Part shown: positions 18,544-28,531 of the stretch, in pieces
Position numbering within the stretch: the first letter of the stretch is position 1
Layout of the letters: every line of letters starts with the position of its first letter
Assembly (NCBI RefSeq): GCF_001113365.1
Contig: NZ_CKYA01000002.1
Coordinates: 423,312-487,311 of the forward strand
Reading direction: 5' to 3'
DNA length: 64,000 nt
Source: Streptococcus pneumoniae
GTDB lineage: Bacteria > Bacillota > Bacilli > Lactobacillales > Streptococcaceae
Position numbers and translations under genes: made by a program
The notes under the pieces: generated by a model
Database searches by the model: none
Told to the model about the DNA's origin: nothing
Seen by the model: the letters and a program-made list of their open reading frames with translations, nothing else

Positions 18544-18575
18544 GGATTAAGGAAATTCACTCCCTTAATCCTTTT
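18544..18575 (+). terminator. Terminator of the hydrolase/ATP-grasp operon
   Basis: GGATTAAGG (18544-18552) pairs with CCTTAATCC (18563-18571), followed by TTTT. Confidence 0.85.
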
Positions 18576-18889
18576 GTTTTGTCTGATAAAAAATAAGAGC
18601 ATCCTAACAAGGTAGCTATCATAAAACTTGTTCGATAACTATTTGAAGCAGGATTAGGTGGTCAGAAATTGAATTTTAACATTTCAATTTAGTCATAGTA
18701 TTGTGTTTTCGTATCCGTAAATCAGCTAAAAGGATCCATGACGACACCTATACGATATAGTTTTCAAGATGCTAAACAAGTCTATTAAAATATTCAGGTG
18801 ACGCATAGATATAGTTAATTGAAGCTTTGTTTGAAATCTGATAAAATAATGATATTACTAAGTTTTAAAAACTAAAGAAAAGGGAAGAT
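18576..18889. other. Non-coding gap before hsdM
   Basis: AT-rich sequence with no protein-like frame and no repeat that I recognise. TAAAAT near 18842 could be the hsdM -10, and GGGAAG just before 18890 is its ribosome binding site. Confidence 0.5.
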
Positions 18890-20383
18890 ATGATTACAGG
18901 TGAATTAAAAAATAAAATCGATCAGTTGTGGGAAATTCTTTGGACAGAAGGAAACGCAAATCCTTTAACAAATATTGAACAGTTGACTTATCTCTTATTT
19001 ATGAAAGATTTGGATAGTGTCGAGCTTGGACGTGAAAGTGATGCTGAATTTCTAGGGATTCCTTATGAGGGAGTTTTTCCAAAAGATAAACCTGAATACC
19101 GTTGGTCAACTTTTAAAAATATAGGAGATGCTCAGGAAGTTTATCGTTTAATGACTCAGGAGATTTTTCCGTTTATTAAAAATCTCAAGGGGGATACAGA
19201 TGATACAGCCTTTTCACGATATATGCGAGAAGCTATTTTTCAAATAAATAAACCTGCTACGCTTCAAAAGGCAATTTCTATCTTAGATGTTTTTCCAACT
19301 AGGGGATTAGATGTAGATTTTGATAATGACAAACAAAGTATTACTGATATCGGAGATATCTATGAATATCTGTTATCAAAATTGTCGACCGCAGGTAAAA
19401 ATGGACAGTTCCGTACACCTCGTCACATCATCGATATGATGGTTGAGTTGATGCAACCGACCATCAAAGATATCATCTCAGATCCCGCTATGGGTTCTGC
19501 GGGCTTCTTAGTATCTGCTAGCCGTTACTTAAAGCGTAAGAAAGATGAATGGGAAACCAATACAGATAATATCAACCATTTTCATAATCAGATGTTTCAT
19601 GGAAATGATACGGATACGACTATGCTGAGACTTGGGGCGATGAACATGATGCTACATGGAGTAGAAAATCCACAAATCAGTTACCTTGACTCGCTGTCTC
19701 AAGATAATGAAGAAGCCGATAAATATACTTTGGTTTTAGCAAATCCTCCTTTTAAGGGCTCACTTGACTACAATTCAACCTCTAATGACCTTCTTGCAAC
19801 CGTAAAAACCAAAAAAACAGAATTACTCTTTCTTTCTCTTTTCTTGCGAACTTTAAAACCAGGTGGACGAGCAGCAGTTATCGTACCTGATGGTGTCCTT
19901 TTTGGTTCGTCGAAAGCTCATAAAGGAATTCGTCAGGAAATTGTAGAGAACCATAAGCTTGATGCTGTAATCTCAATGCCTAGTGGTGTTTTCAAGCCTT
20001 ATGCTGGAGTTTCAACTGCCATTCTCATCTTTACAAAAACTGGCAATGGTGGTACTGACAAGGTCTGGTTTTACGATATGAAAGCGGATGGTTTAAGTTT
20101 GGATGATAAGCGACAACAGATTAGCGACAATGATATTCCAGATATTATCGAACGCTTTCATCATCTTGAAAAAGAAGCAGAACGTCAGAGAACGGATCAA
20201 TCTTTCTTTGTTCCAGTTGATGAGATAAAGGAAAATGATTATGATTTGTCTATCAATAAATATAAAGAGATTGAGTATGAAAAAGTTGAGTATGAACCAA
20301 CAGAGGTCATCTTAAAGAAAATCAATGATTTAGAAAAAGAAATTCAAGCTGGCTTGGCTGAATTAGAAAAATTACTCAAGTAG
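18890..20383 (+). CDS. hsdM: Type I restriction-modification, DNA methyltransferase subunit
   Basis: A 497-residue N6-adenine methyltransferase. An N-terminal helical domain (HsdM_N, about 1-140) precedes the catalytic domain, with SAM motif DPAMGSAGF from D198 and the catalytic tetrapeptide N285-P-P-F. Its C-terminal coiled-coil-like tail (about 455-497) should contact HsdS. With HsdS it methylates the recognition sequence; with HsdR it restricts unmodified DNA. First gene of the operon hsdM-hsdS-hsdR, 12 nt from hsdS. Both key motifs are intact, so it should be active. Confidence 0.95.
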   Translation: MITGELKNKIDQLWEILWTEGNANPLTNIEQLTYLLFMKDLDSVELGRESDAEFLGIPYEGVFPKDKPEYRWSTFKNIGDAQEVYRLMTQEIFPFIKNLKGDTDDTAFSRYMREAIFQINKPATLQKAISILDVFPTRGLDVDFDNDKQSITDIGDIYEYLLSKLSTAGKNGQFRTPRHIIDMMVELMQPTIKDIISDPAMGSAGFLVSASRYLKRKKDEWETNTDNINHFHNQMFHGNDTDTTMLRLGAMNMMLHGVENPQISYLDSLSQDNEEADKYTLVLANPPFKGSLDYNSTSNDLLATVKTKKTELLFLSLFLRTLKPGGRAAVIVPDGVLFGSSKAHKGIRQEIVENHKLDAVISMPSGVFKPYAGVSTAILIFTKTGNGGTDKVWFYDMKADGLSLDDKRQQISDNDIPDIIERFHHLEKEAERQRTDQSFFVPVDEIKENDYDLSINKYKEIEYEKVEYEPTEVILKKINDLEKEIQAGLAELEKLLK

Positions 20384-20395
20384 GGAGGTGGCTGT

Positions 20396-21505
20396 ATGAA
20401 AAAAGTGAAGTTGGGGGAAGTCTTATCTCTAAAAAAAGGCAAGAAAGCCACTGTACTTGCTGAACAAACAACTCTAAGCCAACGTTATATTCAAATAGAT
20501 GATTTAAGAAATAATAATAATTTAAAATTCACTGAAAGTTTAAATATGACTGAAGCACTCCCAGATGATATTCTGATAGCATGGGATGGTGCTAATGCAG
20601 GAACAATTGGTTGTGGGTTATCGGGAGCTGTTGGTAGTACAATTACGGTCTTAAAAAAGAATGAGCGATACAAAGAAAAAATTATATCAGATTACTTGGG
20701 AGTCTTTTTGGAAAGTAAATCGCAGTATTTACGAGATCATTCAACAGGTGCAACAATTCCTCATTTAAACAAGAATATATTACTTGATTTACAACTAGAA
20801 TTGCTAGGTATCGAAGAACAAGAGAACATTATCTGTATTCTTAATACGATTAAAAGGCTTACTACTAAAAGAAAATTGCAGTTAGATGAACTAAACTTGT
20901 TCGTCAAATCCCGATTTAACGAGATGTTTATGCTAAGAAACTTTCCATTAAAAAGACTTGGAGAATTAGTTGAAGAAGTCCGATATGGGACGAGTTTACC
21001 GGCTACTCTTAACGGTAAATACGGATATTTAAGAATGAATAATATAACTGAAGGTGGTCAGTTAAACATACAGAATTTAAAACATATAGATATTCCAGAG
21101 GAGGACTTAGAAAAGTATGTTGTAAGAAAAGGGGATGTACTATTTAATCGTACAAATAGTCTGGAATTAGTTGGGAAAACATGTATCTATGAATTAGATT
21201 ATGATATGGTTATTGCAGGTTATATTATTCGTATCAGAACAAAGAATAATATTTTAAATCCTAGATACCTCTCTGAATTTTTAAATTTTCCTAGTACAAA
21301 GAAGTTTCTAAGGAACATCGCGAAAGGTGCTGTTAATCAAGCTAATATAAATGCAAAAGAATTACAAAATATTTCCATCCCCCTCCCCCCTCTAGCCCTC
21401 CAAAATGAGTTCGCAGACTTTGTAGCCCTGGTCGACAAATCACAATTTGCTTGTGAGATAGCTATAAAAGTGTGGAGAAATAGCTTGAAATTTAGTATAA
21501 TATAG
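20396..21505 (+). CDS. hsdS: Type I restriction-modification, specificity subunit
   Basis: 369 residues with two target-recognition domains (about 1-135 and 185-325), each followed by a conserved helix (LGIEEQENIICILNTIKRL near 140 and LPPLALQNEFADFVALVDKS near 330). Each domain reads half of a bipartite site; the specificity cannot be read from sequence. The protein ends FACEIAIKVWRNSLKFSII instead of the longer helical tail seen in many HsdS proteins. The final codons contain TATAAT (21496-21501), a possible promoter for hsdR. No second hsdS or recombinase gene adjoins it. Confidence 0.93.
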   Translation: MKKVKLGEVLSLKKGKKATVLAEQTTLSQRYIQIDDLRNNNNLKFTESLNMTEALPDDILIAWDGANAGTIGCGLSGAVGSTITVLKKNERYKEKIISDYLGVFLESKSQYLRDHSTGATIPHLNKNILLDLQLELLGIEEQENIICILNTIKRLTTKRKLQLDELNLFVKSRFNEMFMLRNFPLKRLGELVEEVRYGTSLPATLNGKYGYLRMNNITEGGQLNIQNLKHIDIPEEDLEKYVVRKGDVLFNRTNSLELVGKTCIYELDYDMVIAGYIIRIRTKNNILNPRYLSEFLNFPSTKKFLRNIAKGAVNQANINAKELQNISIPLPPLALQNEFADFVALVDKSQFACEIAIKVWRNSLKFSII

Positions 21506-21533
21506 CTAAACTATTTGTTTAAAGTGAGAAAAA

Positions 21534-24500
21534 ATGGGAAATTTTAGCTTTCTTTTAAAAAATGACGAATATGAATCTTTTTCAAAACCTTGCATTGAAG
21601 CTGAGAATATGATTGCTACATCAACTGTGGCTACTGCCTTTATGGCGCGTCGTGCTTTAGAGCAGGCTGTCCATTGGATATATAGTCACGATTCATATTT
21701 AGAATCTCCCTATCGTGCTACTCTATCTTCTTTAGTATGGGATGATGATTTTAGGGATATCGTAGATTCTGAACTCCACAAGCAGATAGTTCTGTTGATT
21801 CGGTGGGGAAACCATGCTGCTCATGGTGGTGAAATTAAGGAACGAGAAGCGATTTTAGCTTTGCATCATTTGTATCAGTTTGTTAATTTTATCGATTATT
21901 GTTACAGCAATGAGTTTGTGGAGCGTTATTTTGATGAGAAGTGCTTACCACTTTCAGCAAACATCAAATACCGAGAAACTCCACAATCTATGATAAAGTT
22001 ACAAGACAGTTTACCAGAACTGCCTGATTTTCATGAACAGATGGCTGCTCAGTCCGTAGAAGTTCAAGAGACTTATACTGAAAAACGTGAGACTGCAGCG
22101 CAACGGCAAGATGTGCCTTTCCATATTGATCAATTATCTGAAGCAGAGACAAGAAAGCTCTTTATTGATATTGATCTCCGTCTAGCAGGATGGAGATTTG
22201 AAGAAAACTGTCGTGTTGAGATAGCCGTTGATGGTCTCAAGCACGGTTCAGGAATTGGTTACTGTGACTATGTACTTTATGGTAAAAATGGGAAAATTTT
22301 AGCGATTGTAGAGGCTAAAAAAGCCTCTGTCAATCCAGAAGTAGGGGAAGTACAGGTCAAAGAATATGCTGAAGCTCTGGAGAAACATATCGGCTATCAG
22401 CCAATTTGCTTTATTACAAATGGCTTGAAGCACTATATACTTGATGGTCCGAACCGCCGCCAGATTGCAGGTTTTTACTCTCAAGAAGAATTGCAATTAG
22501 TGATGGATAGACGTCATCTTCAAAAACCACTTGAGGATATTTCTAGTAAGATTAGGGACGATATTTCTGGGCGTCACTACCAAAAACATGCGATTGCAAG
22601 CGTTTGTGAAGCTTTCTCTAATCATCGTAGACAGGCACTTTTGGTTATGGCAACTGGGGCGGGGAAAACTCGTACAGCAGTTTCTCTAGTTGATATCTTA
22701 TCACGTCATAACTGGGTAAAAAACGTTCTCTTCTTAGCCGATAGAACTTCCTTGGTTAAGCAAGCATATGATTCGTTTAGAAAATTACTCCCAGATCTTT
22801 CAGTTTGTAACTTCTTAGAAGATAAAGAAGGAGCTCAATCAAGTCGCATGGTCTTTTCAACTTATCCGACTATGATTGGAGCGATTAGTGGTCAAGAAGA
22901 AGTAAATCAACGCCCTTTCACTGTTGGGCATTTTGACCTTATCATAATTGACGAGTCTCACCGTTCTATTTATCAGAAATACAAGTCCATTTTTGATTAT
23001 TTTGATGCAAGGATTGTAGGCTTAACAGCTACTCCGCGTCAAGATTTAGATAAAAACACCTATGGATTCTTTAATTTGGAGAATGGTGTTCCAACATATG
23101 CATATGATTTGGAAGAGGCTGTTAAAGACGGATATTTAGTAGCCTATCATTCTATCGAAACCAAACTGAAACTACCTACGGATGGTCTACATTATGATGA
23201 TTTGTTTGAAGAAGAAAAGGAACATTTTGATAGCAAATTTGAAGACGATAGCTGTGAAAAAGATATTGATGGGAGTGTGTTTAATTCCTTTATTTTCAAT
23301 AAAAGTACAGTAGAAATTGTTTTAAATGAACTCATGACAAGAGGAATTCAGACAGCCTCGGGTGATGAAATTGGTAAAACTATTATTTTTGCTAAAAATC
23401 ATGATCATGCGGAATATATCAGAGGTATTTTTAACAACCGCTATCCTGAAAAAGGGAGCGACTATGCTCAGGTGATTGATTATAGTATTAAGCATTATCA
23501 GACCTTGATTGATGATTTTAAAATTAAGGAGAAGTATCCTCAAATTGCGATTTCTGTTGATATGTTAGATACAGGTATTGATGTACCAGAGGTTGTTAAT
23601 TTAGTATTCTTCAAGAAAGTACGCTCTAAAACTAAGTTTTGGCAGATGATTGGTCGAGGAACCCGTCTATGTAAAGATTTATTTGGACCTGAACAGGATA
23701 AGGAAAACTTCTTGGTATTTGATTATGGGGACAATTTTGATTATTTTCGTGCAGATCCAAGAGATGGAGAGGGTCGTCACATTGTTTCGTTGACTCAGCG
23801 TTTATTTAATATCAAAGTGGACTTGATTCGAGAACTTCAGGGACTCCAATACCAAGAAGATAAGTTTGCGAGAGCATACCGTCAGGAGCTTGTTTCAGAA
23901 CTTCAAGGTCGTATAGAGAGCTTAAATGAGTTGGACTTCAGGGTTCGTATGGTTTTAGATACAGTTTATAGCTATAGGAAATTGGAAAGTTGGCAGAATC
24001 TAACTGCTGTTACAAGTGAAACCATTCAAAAAAATCTCTCTCCGCTTTTATTTGATGAAGATAAAGAAGATGAGATGGCGAGGAGATTTGATTTGTGGTT
24101 GCTTCATATTCAGTTAGGGCAACTGACAGCTAAATCTTCCACTGTTCATATTTCCCAAGTGATGAAGACGGCTCGAGCTCTTTCTGCTATTGGCAATATC
24201 CCGCAGGTTTTTGAGCAGGCTGAAATTATCAGGAAAGTACAGGAGCCTGAATTTTGGAAAGAAGTTAGCTTGTCTGATTTGGAAAAAATTCGTCTTGCTA
24301 TTCGAGATTTATTACAGTTTTTGGATAAAACAGACCGTAAACCCTACTATGTTAACTTTGAAGACCGTATACTCTCCACTGTTCACGAGACCACAGCATT
24401 TTTACAGGTCAACGATCTTCGGTCTTACAATGAAAAAGTTGAGCATTACTTGAAAACTCATCTGGATGAAGAGTCCATTTCTAAGCTATACCATAATGAA

Positions 24501-24884
24501 AAGTTGACATCTGATGATGTGCTTGCACTTGAAAAATTGCTCTGGGAAAAATTAGGTAGCAAATCAGACTACCAACATCATTATGAAAATAAGGCAATTC
24601 CGAGATTGGTGCGTGAGATTATTGGCTTAGATAGAGAGTCTGCCAATCGTATTTTTTCTAAATTTTTGTCGGATGAGAATCTTAATGCTAGGCAGATTTC
24701 ATTTGTGAAATTGATTGTAGACTACATTGTAGAAAATGGTTGCTTAGAGATGAAAGTGTTAACGCAAGAGCCGTTTAAATCTCATGGATCTGTTCAGCTA
24801 CTCTTTCAACACCAACTACCAGTACTTCGTAATATTGTTCAAACCATTGAACTTATCAATAATCGAGCTGGAGAAGTGGCTTAA
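21534..24884 (+). CDS. hsdR: Type I restriction-modification, endonuclease/translocase subunit
   Basis: 1116 residues. Residues 1-130 look like a DUF4145 domain, often N-terminal in HsdR. The nuclease core has the PD-(D/E)xK pattern (CDYVLYGKNGKILAIVEAKK, about 243-262). The SF2 motor follows, with TGAGKT (K378), DESH from D473, TATP, and the MIGRGTRL motif VI; a C-terminal helical region binds the methylase. The enzyme translocates DNA and cuts far from its site. All key motifs are present. The gene starts 28 nt after hsdS with a weak ribosome binding site. Confidence 0.95.
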   Translation: MGNFSFLLKNDEYESFSKPCIEAENMIATSTVATAFMARRALEQAVHWIYSHDSYLESPYRATLSSLVWDDDFRDIVDSELHKQIVLLIRWGNHAAHGGEIKEREAILALHHLYQFVNFIDYCYSNEFVERYFDEKCLPLSANIKYRETPQSMIKLQDSLPELPDFHEQMAAQSVEVQETYTEKRETAAQRQDVPFHIDQLSEAETRKLFIDIDLRLAGWRFEENCRVEIAVDGLKHGSGIGYCDYVLYGKNGKILAIVEAKKASVNPEVGEVQVKEYAEALEKHIGYQPICFITNGLKHYILDGPNRRQIAGFYSQEELQLVMDRRHLQKPLEDISSKIRDDISGRHYQKHAIASVCEAFSNHRRQALLVMATGAGKTRTAVSLVDILSRHNWVKNVLFLADRTSLVKQAYDSFRKLLPDLSVCNFLEDKEGAQSSRMVFSTYPTMIGAISGQEEVNQRPFTVGHFDLIIIDESHRSIYQKYKSIFDYFDARIVGLTATPRQDLDKNTYGFFNLENGVPTYAYDLEEAVKDGYLVAYHSIETKLKLPTDGLHYDDLFEEEKEHFDSKFEDDSCEKDIDGSVFNSFIFNKSTVEIVLNELMTRGIQTASGDEIGKTIIFAKNHDHAEYIRGIFNNRYPEKGSDYAQVIDYSIKHYQTLIDDFKIKEKYPQIAISVDMLDTGIDVPEVVNLVFFKKVRSKTKFWQMIGRGTRLCKDLFGPEQDKENFLVFDYGDNFDYFRADPRDGEGRHIVSLTQRLFNIKVDLIRELQGLQYQEDKFARAYRQELVSELQGRIESLNELDFRVRMVLDTVYSYRKLESWQNLTAVTSETIQKNLSPLLFDEDKEDEMARRFDLWLLHIQLGQLTAKSSTVHISQVMKTARALSAIGNIPQVFEQAEIIRKVQEPEFWKEVSLSDLEKIRLAIRDLLQFLDKTDRKPYYVNFEDRILSTVHETTAFLQVNDLRSYNEKVEHYLKTHLDEESISKLYHNEKLTSDDVLALEKLLWEKLGSKSDYQHHYENKAIPRLVREIIGLDRESANRIFSKFLSDENLNARQISFVKLIVDYIVENGCLEMKVLTQEPFKSHGSVQLLFQHQLPVLRNIVQTIELINNRAGEVA

Positions 24885-25147
24885 ATTCTAAAGTGATTGC
24901 CATGCTGAGACTCATTTAAAATTAAAAAGAGTAGAAATTTATGCTATATATGAGAAGTTTTATTAGGAAGAATGTCATCGTTTTCATAGAATACAGTATC
25001 AGTTGTTAAGTGGCTGATAAATTTCAAAGTAGATACTTGTACTACGATGTTTGTTGATTGAGTTATTAACAAAAGAACTACTTTGTTTTTAAAGAAATAG
25101 AAAACAAAAAGTCGGGCAAGAATTCAATTGCAGGAGAAAATGAAGTA
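24885..25147. other. Non-coding gap after hsdR
   Basis: About 260 bp of AT-rich DNA. I see no gene, no clear terminator hairpin and no recognisable mobile-element end. BOX element 2 begins right after it. Confidence 0.5.
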
Positions 25148-25298
25148 ATACTCAATGAAAATCAAAGAGCAAACTAGGAAACTAGCTGCAGGCTGCTCAA
25201 AACACTGTTTTGAGGTTGTAGATAAGACTGACGAAGTCAGTAACCATACCTACGGCAAGACGATGTTGACGCAGATTGAAGAGATTTTCGAAGAGTAT
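25148..25298 (-). repeat. BOX element 2 (inverted, C-B-A)
   Basis: About 151 bp in reverse orientation: ATACTCAATGAAAATCAAAG (boxC end), a boxB palindrome ACTGACGAAGTCAGT, then degraded boxA ending TTTCGAAGAGTAT. The boxA part differs at several bases from the BOX-A1R primer core, consistent with age. Confidence 0.9.
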
Positions 25299-25318
25299 AA
25301 ATCTTCCTAGGATAAAGC

Positions 25319-25365
25319 AAAACGCATAGTATCAAGGGTTTTAAACACTTGATACCATGCGTTTT
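25319..25365 (-). terminator. Terminator downstream of argR
   Basis: AAAACGCATAGTATCAAG (25319-25336) pairs with CTTGATACCATGCGTTTT (25348-25365), one mismatch. It lies beyond the argR stop in the direction of transcription. Confidence 0.75.
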
Positions 25366-25426
25366 CTGATGTTAAAGACTTTCTACCAGGTTTTTTTAAA
25401 GCATAATTGTTAGTTGTAGTCATTTA

Positions 25427-25897
25427 TTATTCTTCAAAGAAAAATGGTGGGGCGAATTTTTTCAGTTCCTCAAAGCACTTTTGAGCAGCTTCTGCATCTT
25501 CGCAGATGATGAGACAGACATCATCGCCACAAAGGGTTGCGATAATATATTGGAAATCAAGAGCATCAATAATTGTAGCGAACGATTGTGCTAGACCAGG
25601 AAGAGTTTTGAGTAGGACTTGGTGCTGAATAGGTCGCAACATGATGAGGGCATCTTCCATATAGTTTTCCAAACGTTTTTCCCATTTTGAGATGGAACCA
25701 TTATTAAGAACATAATAAGCGTTATCTTCTTCGCGGACTTTTGACAGGTTCATATTTTTGATGTCGCGTGAGAGGGTTGCCTGGGTCACTTGAATGTCGT
25801 TCTCAGCAAGAAGGGACTGTAATTCAGCCTGTGTATGAATCTTGTTTTTTGCGACAAGAGCGCGTATGAGTTGGTGGCGGTGTTCTGATTTATTCAT
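25427..25897 (-). CDS. argR: Arginine repressor ArgR
   Basis: A 156-residue regulator with an N-terminal winged helix-turn-helix (TQATLSRDIKNMNLSKVR, about 38-55) and a C-terminal arginine-binding oligomerisation domain (about 85-155, containing ATLCGDDVCLIIC). ArgR-type proteins control arginine uptake, synthesis and the arginine deiminase pathway. Streptococci usually carry several paralogues, so its exact regulon is uncertain. It lies 16 nt after pepX on the same strand, preceded by AAAAGGAG, and is probably read from the pepX promoter. Arginine is the predicted precursor of the polyamine operon at 49.6 kb, but a link is only speculation. Confidence 0.92.
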   Translation of the reverse strand: MNKSEHRHQLIRALVAKNKIHTQAELQSLLAENDIQVTQATLSRDIKNMNLSKVREEDNAYYVLNNGSISKWEKRLENYMEDALIMLRPIQHQVLLKTLPGLAQSFATIIDALDFQYIIATLCGDDVCLIICEDAEAAQKCFEELKKFAPPFFFEE

Positions 25898-25913
25898 AAT
25901 AATGTAACTCCTT

Positions 25914-28187
25914 TTAGCAAGGTATGGTAAGCGTGGACTGAGTGAGGTCGACAGTCAAGTGGTAGTCGGTATTGTCACGTATGGTGATTTCAAAGTCAGT
26001 CGTATAGAGGACTAAACGAAGAGTATCTCCTTCTTTTAACTTGTAAATAGTAGGTTGTAGTTCAAATTGCACATCCATCCATTCATCTGCTGTAATATCC
26101 TCTACTAACAGTAGATCAGTTCTATTTTGTAAATTAAGGTAGCCTTTTGTCACGACTCGTTGTGCATTTGGTCTAAATGGTAATTCACAGAGATTTTCCA
26201 ACATGTGGTAGCGTCCATTATCAATGGTTCTAGCACCTAAAACAGCAGGATAAGGTTGTAGATATTTCTTTTGACCAAGTTCCAGTAGTTGAGCAGATAA
26301 GAGTCCCTTATTTGTACTAGATTTGATACGAAGATTGAGTTGAGCTCGACCGTTCAAATGAATGTCCTTGGTCACAGGAAGGTCAATAGTAATCTGATTG
26401 GCTTTCCCTTGATAGAGTTCTGTATTGAAGGTCTGGTAGGTCTTACCATAGCGCTCAAAATCTTTATCTGAGTACTGGTTTTGAATGACTTTCTCTTCTT
26501 GACCAAGTGAGAAGGTTTCAAAGTTTTCTTGCCCACCGAAGTTATCAAGTGATAACCAAGTCTGAGGAGCAGTATTGTCCTGCCAGATAACAGTCGGAAG
26601 TTGGAAATCTGTATCTTGTCCCAGTAATTTTTTAGTCAATAAGGCATTCATGGATTCACGGAAGTCAATTGATTGCCAATTGTTCATATACACATGGGCG
26701 CCATTATGGAAAAAGAGGTGCTTATTTATATGAGCAGGAAGAGCATGGAACATCTGGTAAACATGAAGTGGTTTGACATTCCAATCCTGAGAACCATGAG
26801 TAAAGACAAGCTCTGCCTTTACTTTATGGGCATTGAGTAGATAATTGCGGTCATGCCAAAACTGGTTATAGTCCCCAGTTTTTCGATCTAGCTGAGCTTT
26901 CACTTTTTCTAAGTCAGCTTGGTGAGCTTTATTGCCACGGATATAGTCGCCAGCCAAGAGATTACGAGAATAGGTTAGTTCAGCAAGGGAGTCAAAGTCC
27001 TCACCTGGATAACCACCTGGGCTAGTCACCAGACCGTTTTCACGGTAGTAGTTGTACCATGAAGAAATGCCAGCCTCAGCAATGATAACCTCTAAACCAT
27101 CGATACCTGTAGTCGCCAGACCATTGGACATGGTACCTAGATAGGAAAGTCCAGTTGTAGCTACTTTTCCGTTTGACCAGTCAGCCTTGACTTGACGCTG
27201 GCGCGTATGGTCGGTAAAGGCACGGCAACGGCCATTTAGCCAATCAATGACATTTTTATAAGCCTCGATTTGCTGGTAGTCTCCGTTAGTCATGAAACCA
27301 GTAGAGTCTTTGGTACCAACACCTGAAACATAGAGATTGGCAAAACCTCGTGGGAGGAAGTAGTCGTTGAGTGTATAGCTAGAGTTGATGTGACTTAGCT
27401 TTTCCTCAGCTTCTGACACAAGTTCAGCTTGGCCTTGAGGTTGGACGAGATTGAGTTGAGGTTCCTCTAGTTCAATCTTATGAGCAGGTTTCACCTCAAG
27501 CTCGCCCTCCATCTTGTAGAGAGCCTTATCGCTTGCCTTGTCATTTGTTCCCTGATGATAAGGACTTGCAGTCATGATAGCAGGGATTTGCCCGTCATAA
27601 CGAGGACGAATAATGCTGACCTTGACTAAGTCTGGTAGCCCTTTTTGGTCAGTATCGACACGAGACTCAACGTAAACGACTTCACGAATGACATCATGGC
27701 TAGAAAAAGTAGCCAAACTCTTGCCGTTAAAGTAGTGGTAGTCATTATCCTCCGGAATAAGACCATCACTAACAAGTTGGTCGATAAGAGTATTTCCCTT
27801 TTTGGTGCGAGTATTGAGTAACTGATAGAGATTTTCAATCAAGTCACCATATACAATGGGAAAACCAGTCTCTTTACGAAAAACGTCACTATCTTCGAAG
27901 TCAATCAAATAAGAAAAGCCTAAAAGTTGAAAGGAGACAGTATAAAAAATATCTGCTGTCAAGTCTTTGTCAGATTCGAAAAAAGTTAATATGTTAGTTT
28001 CTTTATCTACAGCCAAGCAGAAGAGTGGATAGTCGGTGTTCTCATAAGTGAAAAATAAGCGACGTAAAAAAGTTTCCAGTAATTCCTTGGGATTGGCTGT
28101 GTTTTGTAAATCAAAGCCACATTTTTTTAGTTCAGATAAGATATTTTCTTTTGGGAAAGTGATATAACTATATTGATTAAAACGCAT
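25914..28187 (-). CDS. pepX: Xaa-Pro dipeptidyl-peptidase
   Basis: A 757-residue cytoplasmic serine peptidase (family S15) that removes X-Pro dipeptides from peptide N-termini, important for using proline-rich peptides. An N-terminal helical domain precedes the alpha/beta-hydrolase core, with nucleophile S348 in GLSYLG, the residue number known from the lactococcal enzyme. [11 protein letters not shown] supplies the catalytic His, and a C-terminal jelly-roll domain ends the protein. A TG-extended -10 (TGATATAAT, minus strand) lies about 35 bp before the ATG. argR follows on the same transcript. Confidence 0.96.
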   Translation of the reverse strand: MRFNQYSYITFPKENILSELKKCGFDLQNTANPKELLETFLRRLFFTYENTDYPLFCLAVDKETNILTFFESDKDLTADIFYTVSFQLLGFSYLIDFEDSDVFRKETGFPIVYGDLIENLYQLLNTRTKKGNTLIDQLVSDGLIPEDNDYHYFNGKSLATFSSHDVIREVVYVESRVDTDQKGLPDLVKVSIIRPRYDGQIPAIMTASPYHQGTNDKASDKALYKMEGELEVKPAHKIELEEPQLNLVQPQGQAELVSEAEEKLSHINSSYTLNDYFLPRGFANLYVSGVGTKDSTGFMTNGDYQQIEAYKNVIDWLNGRCRAFTDHTRQRQVKADWSNGKVATTGLSYLGTMSNGLATTGIDGLEVIIAEAGISSWYNYYRENGLVTSPGGYPGEDFDSLAELTYSRNLLAGDYIRGNKAHQADLEKVKAQLDRKTGDYNQFWHDRNYLLNAHKVKAELVFTHGSQDWNVKPLHVYQMFHALPAHINKHLFFHNGAHVYMNNWQSIDFRESMNALLTKKLLGQDTDFQLPTVIWQDNTAPQTWLSLDNFGGQENFETFSLGQEEKVIQNQYSDKDFERYGKTYQTFNTELYQGKANQITIDLPVTKDIHLNGRAQLNLRIKSSTNKGLLSAQLLELGQKKYLQPYPAVLGARTIDNGRYHMLENLCELPFRPNAQRVVTKGYLNLQNRTDLLLVEDITADEWMDVQFELQPTIYKLKEGDTLRLVLYTTDFEITIRDNTDYHLTVDLTQSTLTIPC

Positions 28188-28218
28188 AGAACCTCCATAT
28201 AGAATGATAGTTAAGGTT

Positions 28219-28227
28219 ATTATATCA
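28219..28227 (-). promoter_or_regulatory. pepX-argR promoter
   Basis: On the minus strand TGATATAAT forms a TG-extended -10 (hexamer at 28219-28224), giving a start near 28212 and a leader of about 25 nt. No good -35 is present. Confidence 0.55.
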
Positions 28228-28495
28228 AAAAAAAAGCAGAAAGGGAATTGTTAACTGTAAAAGGAAATAATCCAATAAAAATGAATAAAGTGCTAAATTC
28301 AATATAGAGAACAGTGTAACAATAAACATAATAGCTATAATATAAAAATTCCAGGAGATTTATATTATATGTTTTCTGTTTTATATATAATATAGTATAA
28401 ATATAAAAACACTGACAAAAATACAAATGAATAGAAAGTAAATTAGTACGCTGATGAAATTTTTCTCAAGAGAAGCCTTTTATAGGTGAAAATGG
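28228..28495. other. AT-rich divergent promoter region between pepX and dnaE
   Basis: Very AT-rich with many TATA-like stretches around 28355-28405. I see no gene longer than about eight codons behind a ribosome binding site and no repeat family. Confidence 0.5.
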
Positions 28496-28501
28496 TATAA
28501 T
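28496..28501 (+). promoter_or_regulatory. dnaE -10 element
   Basis: TATAAT (28496-28501) preceded by TGG, a TG-extended -10. The start site should be near 28508, ruling out the in-frame GTG at 28505 as the start of dnaE. Confidence 0.7.
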
Positions 28502-28531
28502 ATAGTGAGAAGGATAGAGGAGAAGTGTAAA

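Noticed and set aside
28372..28398. An eight-codon ORF behind AGGAG in the pepX-dnaE gap
   Set aside because: Too short to separate from chance in very AT-rich sequence, and no promoter is evident.
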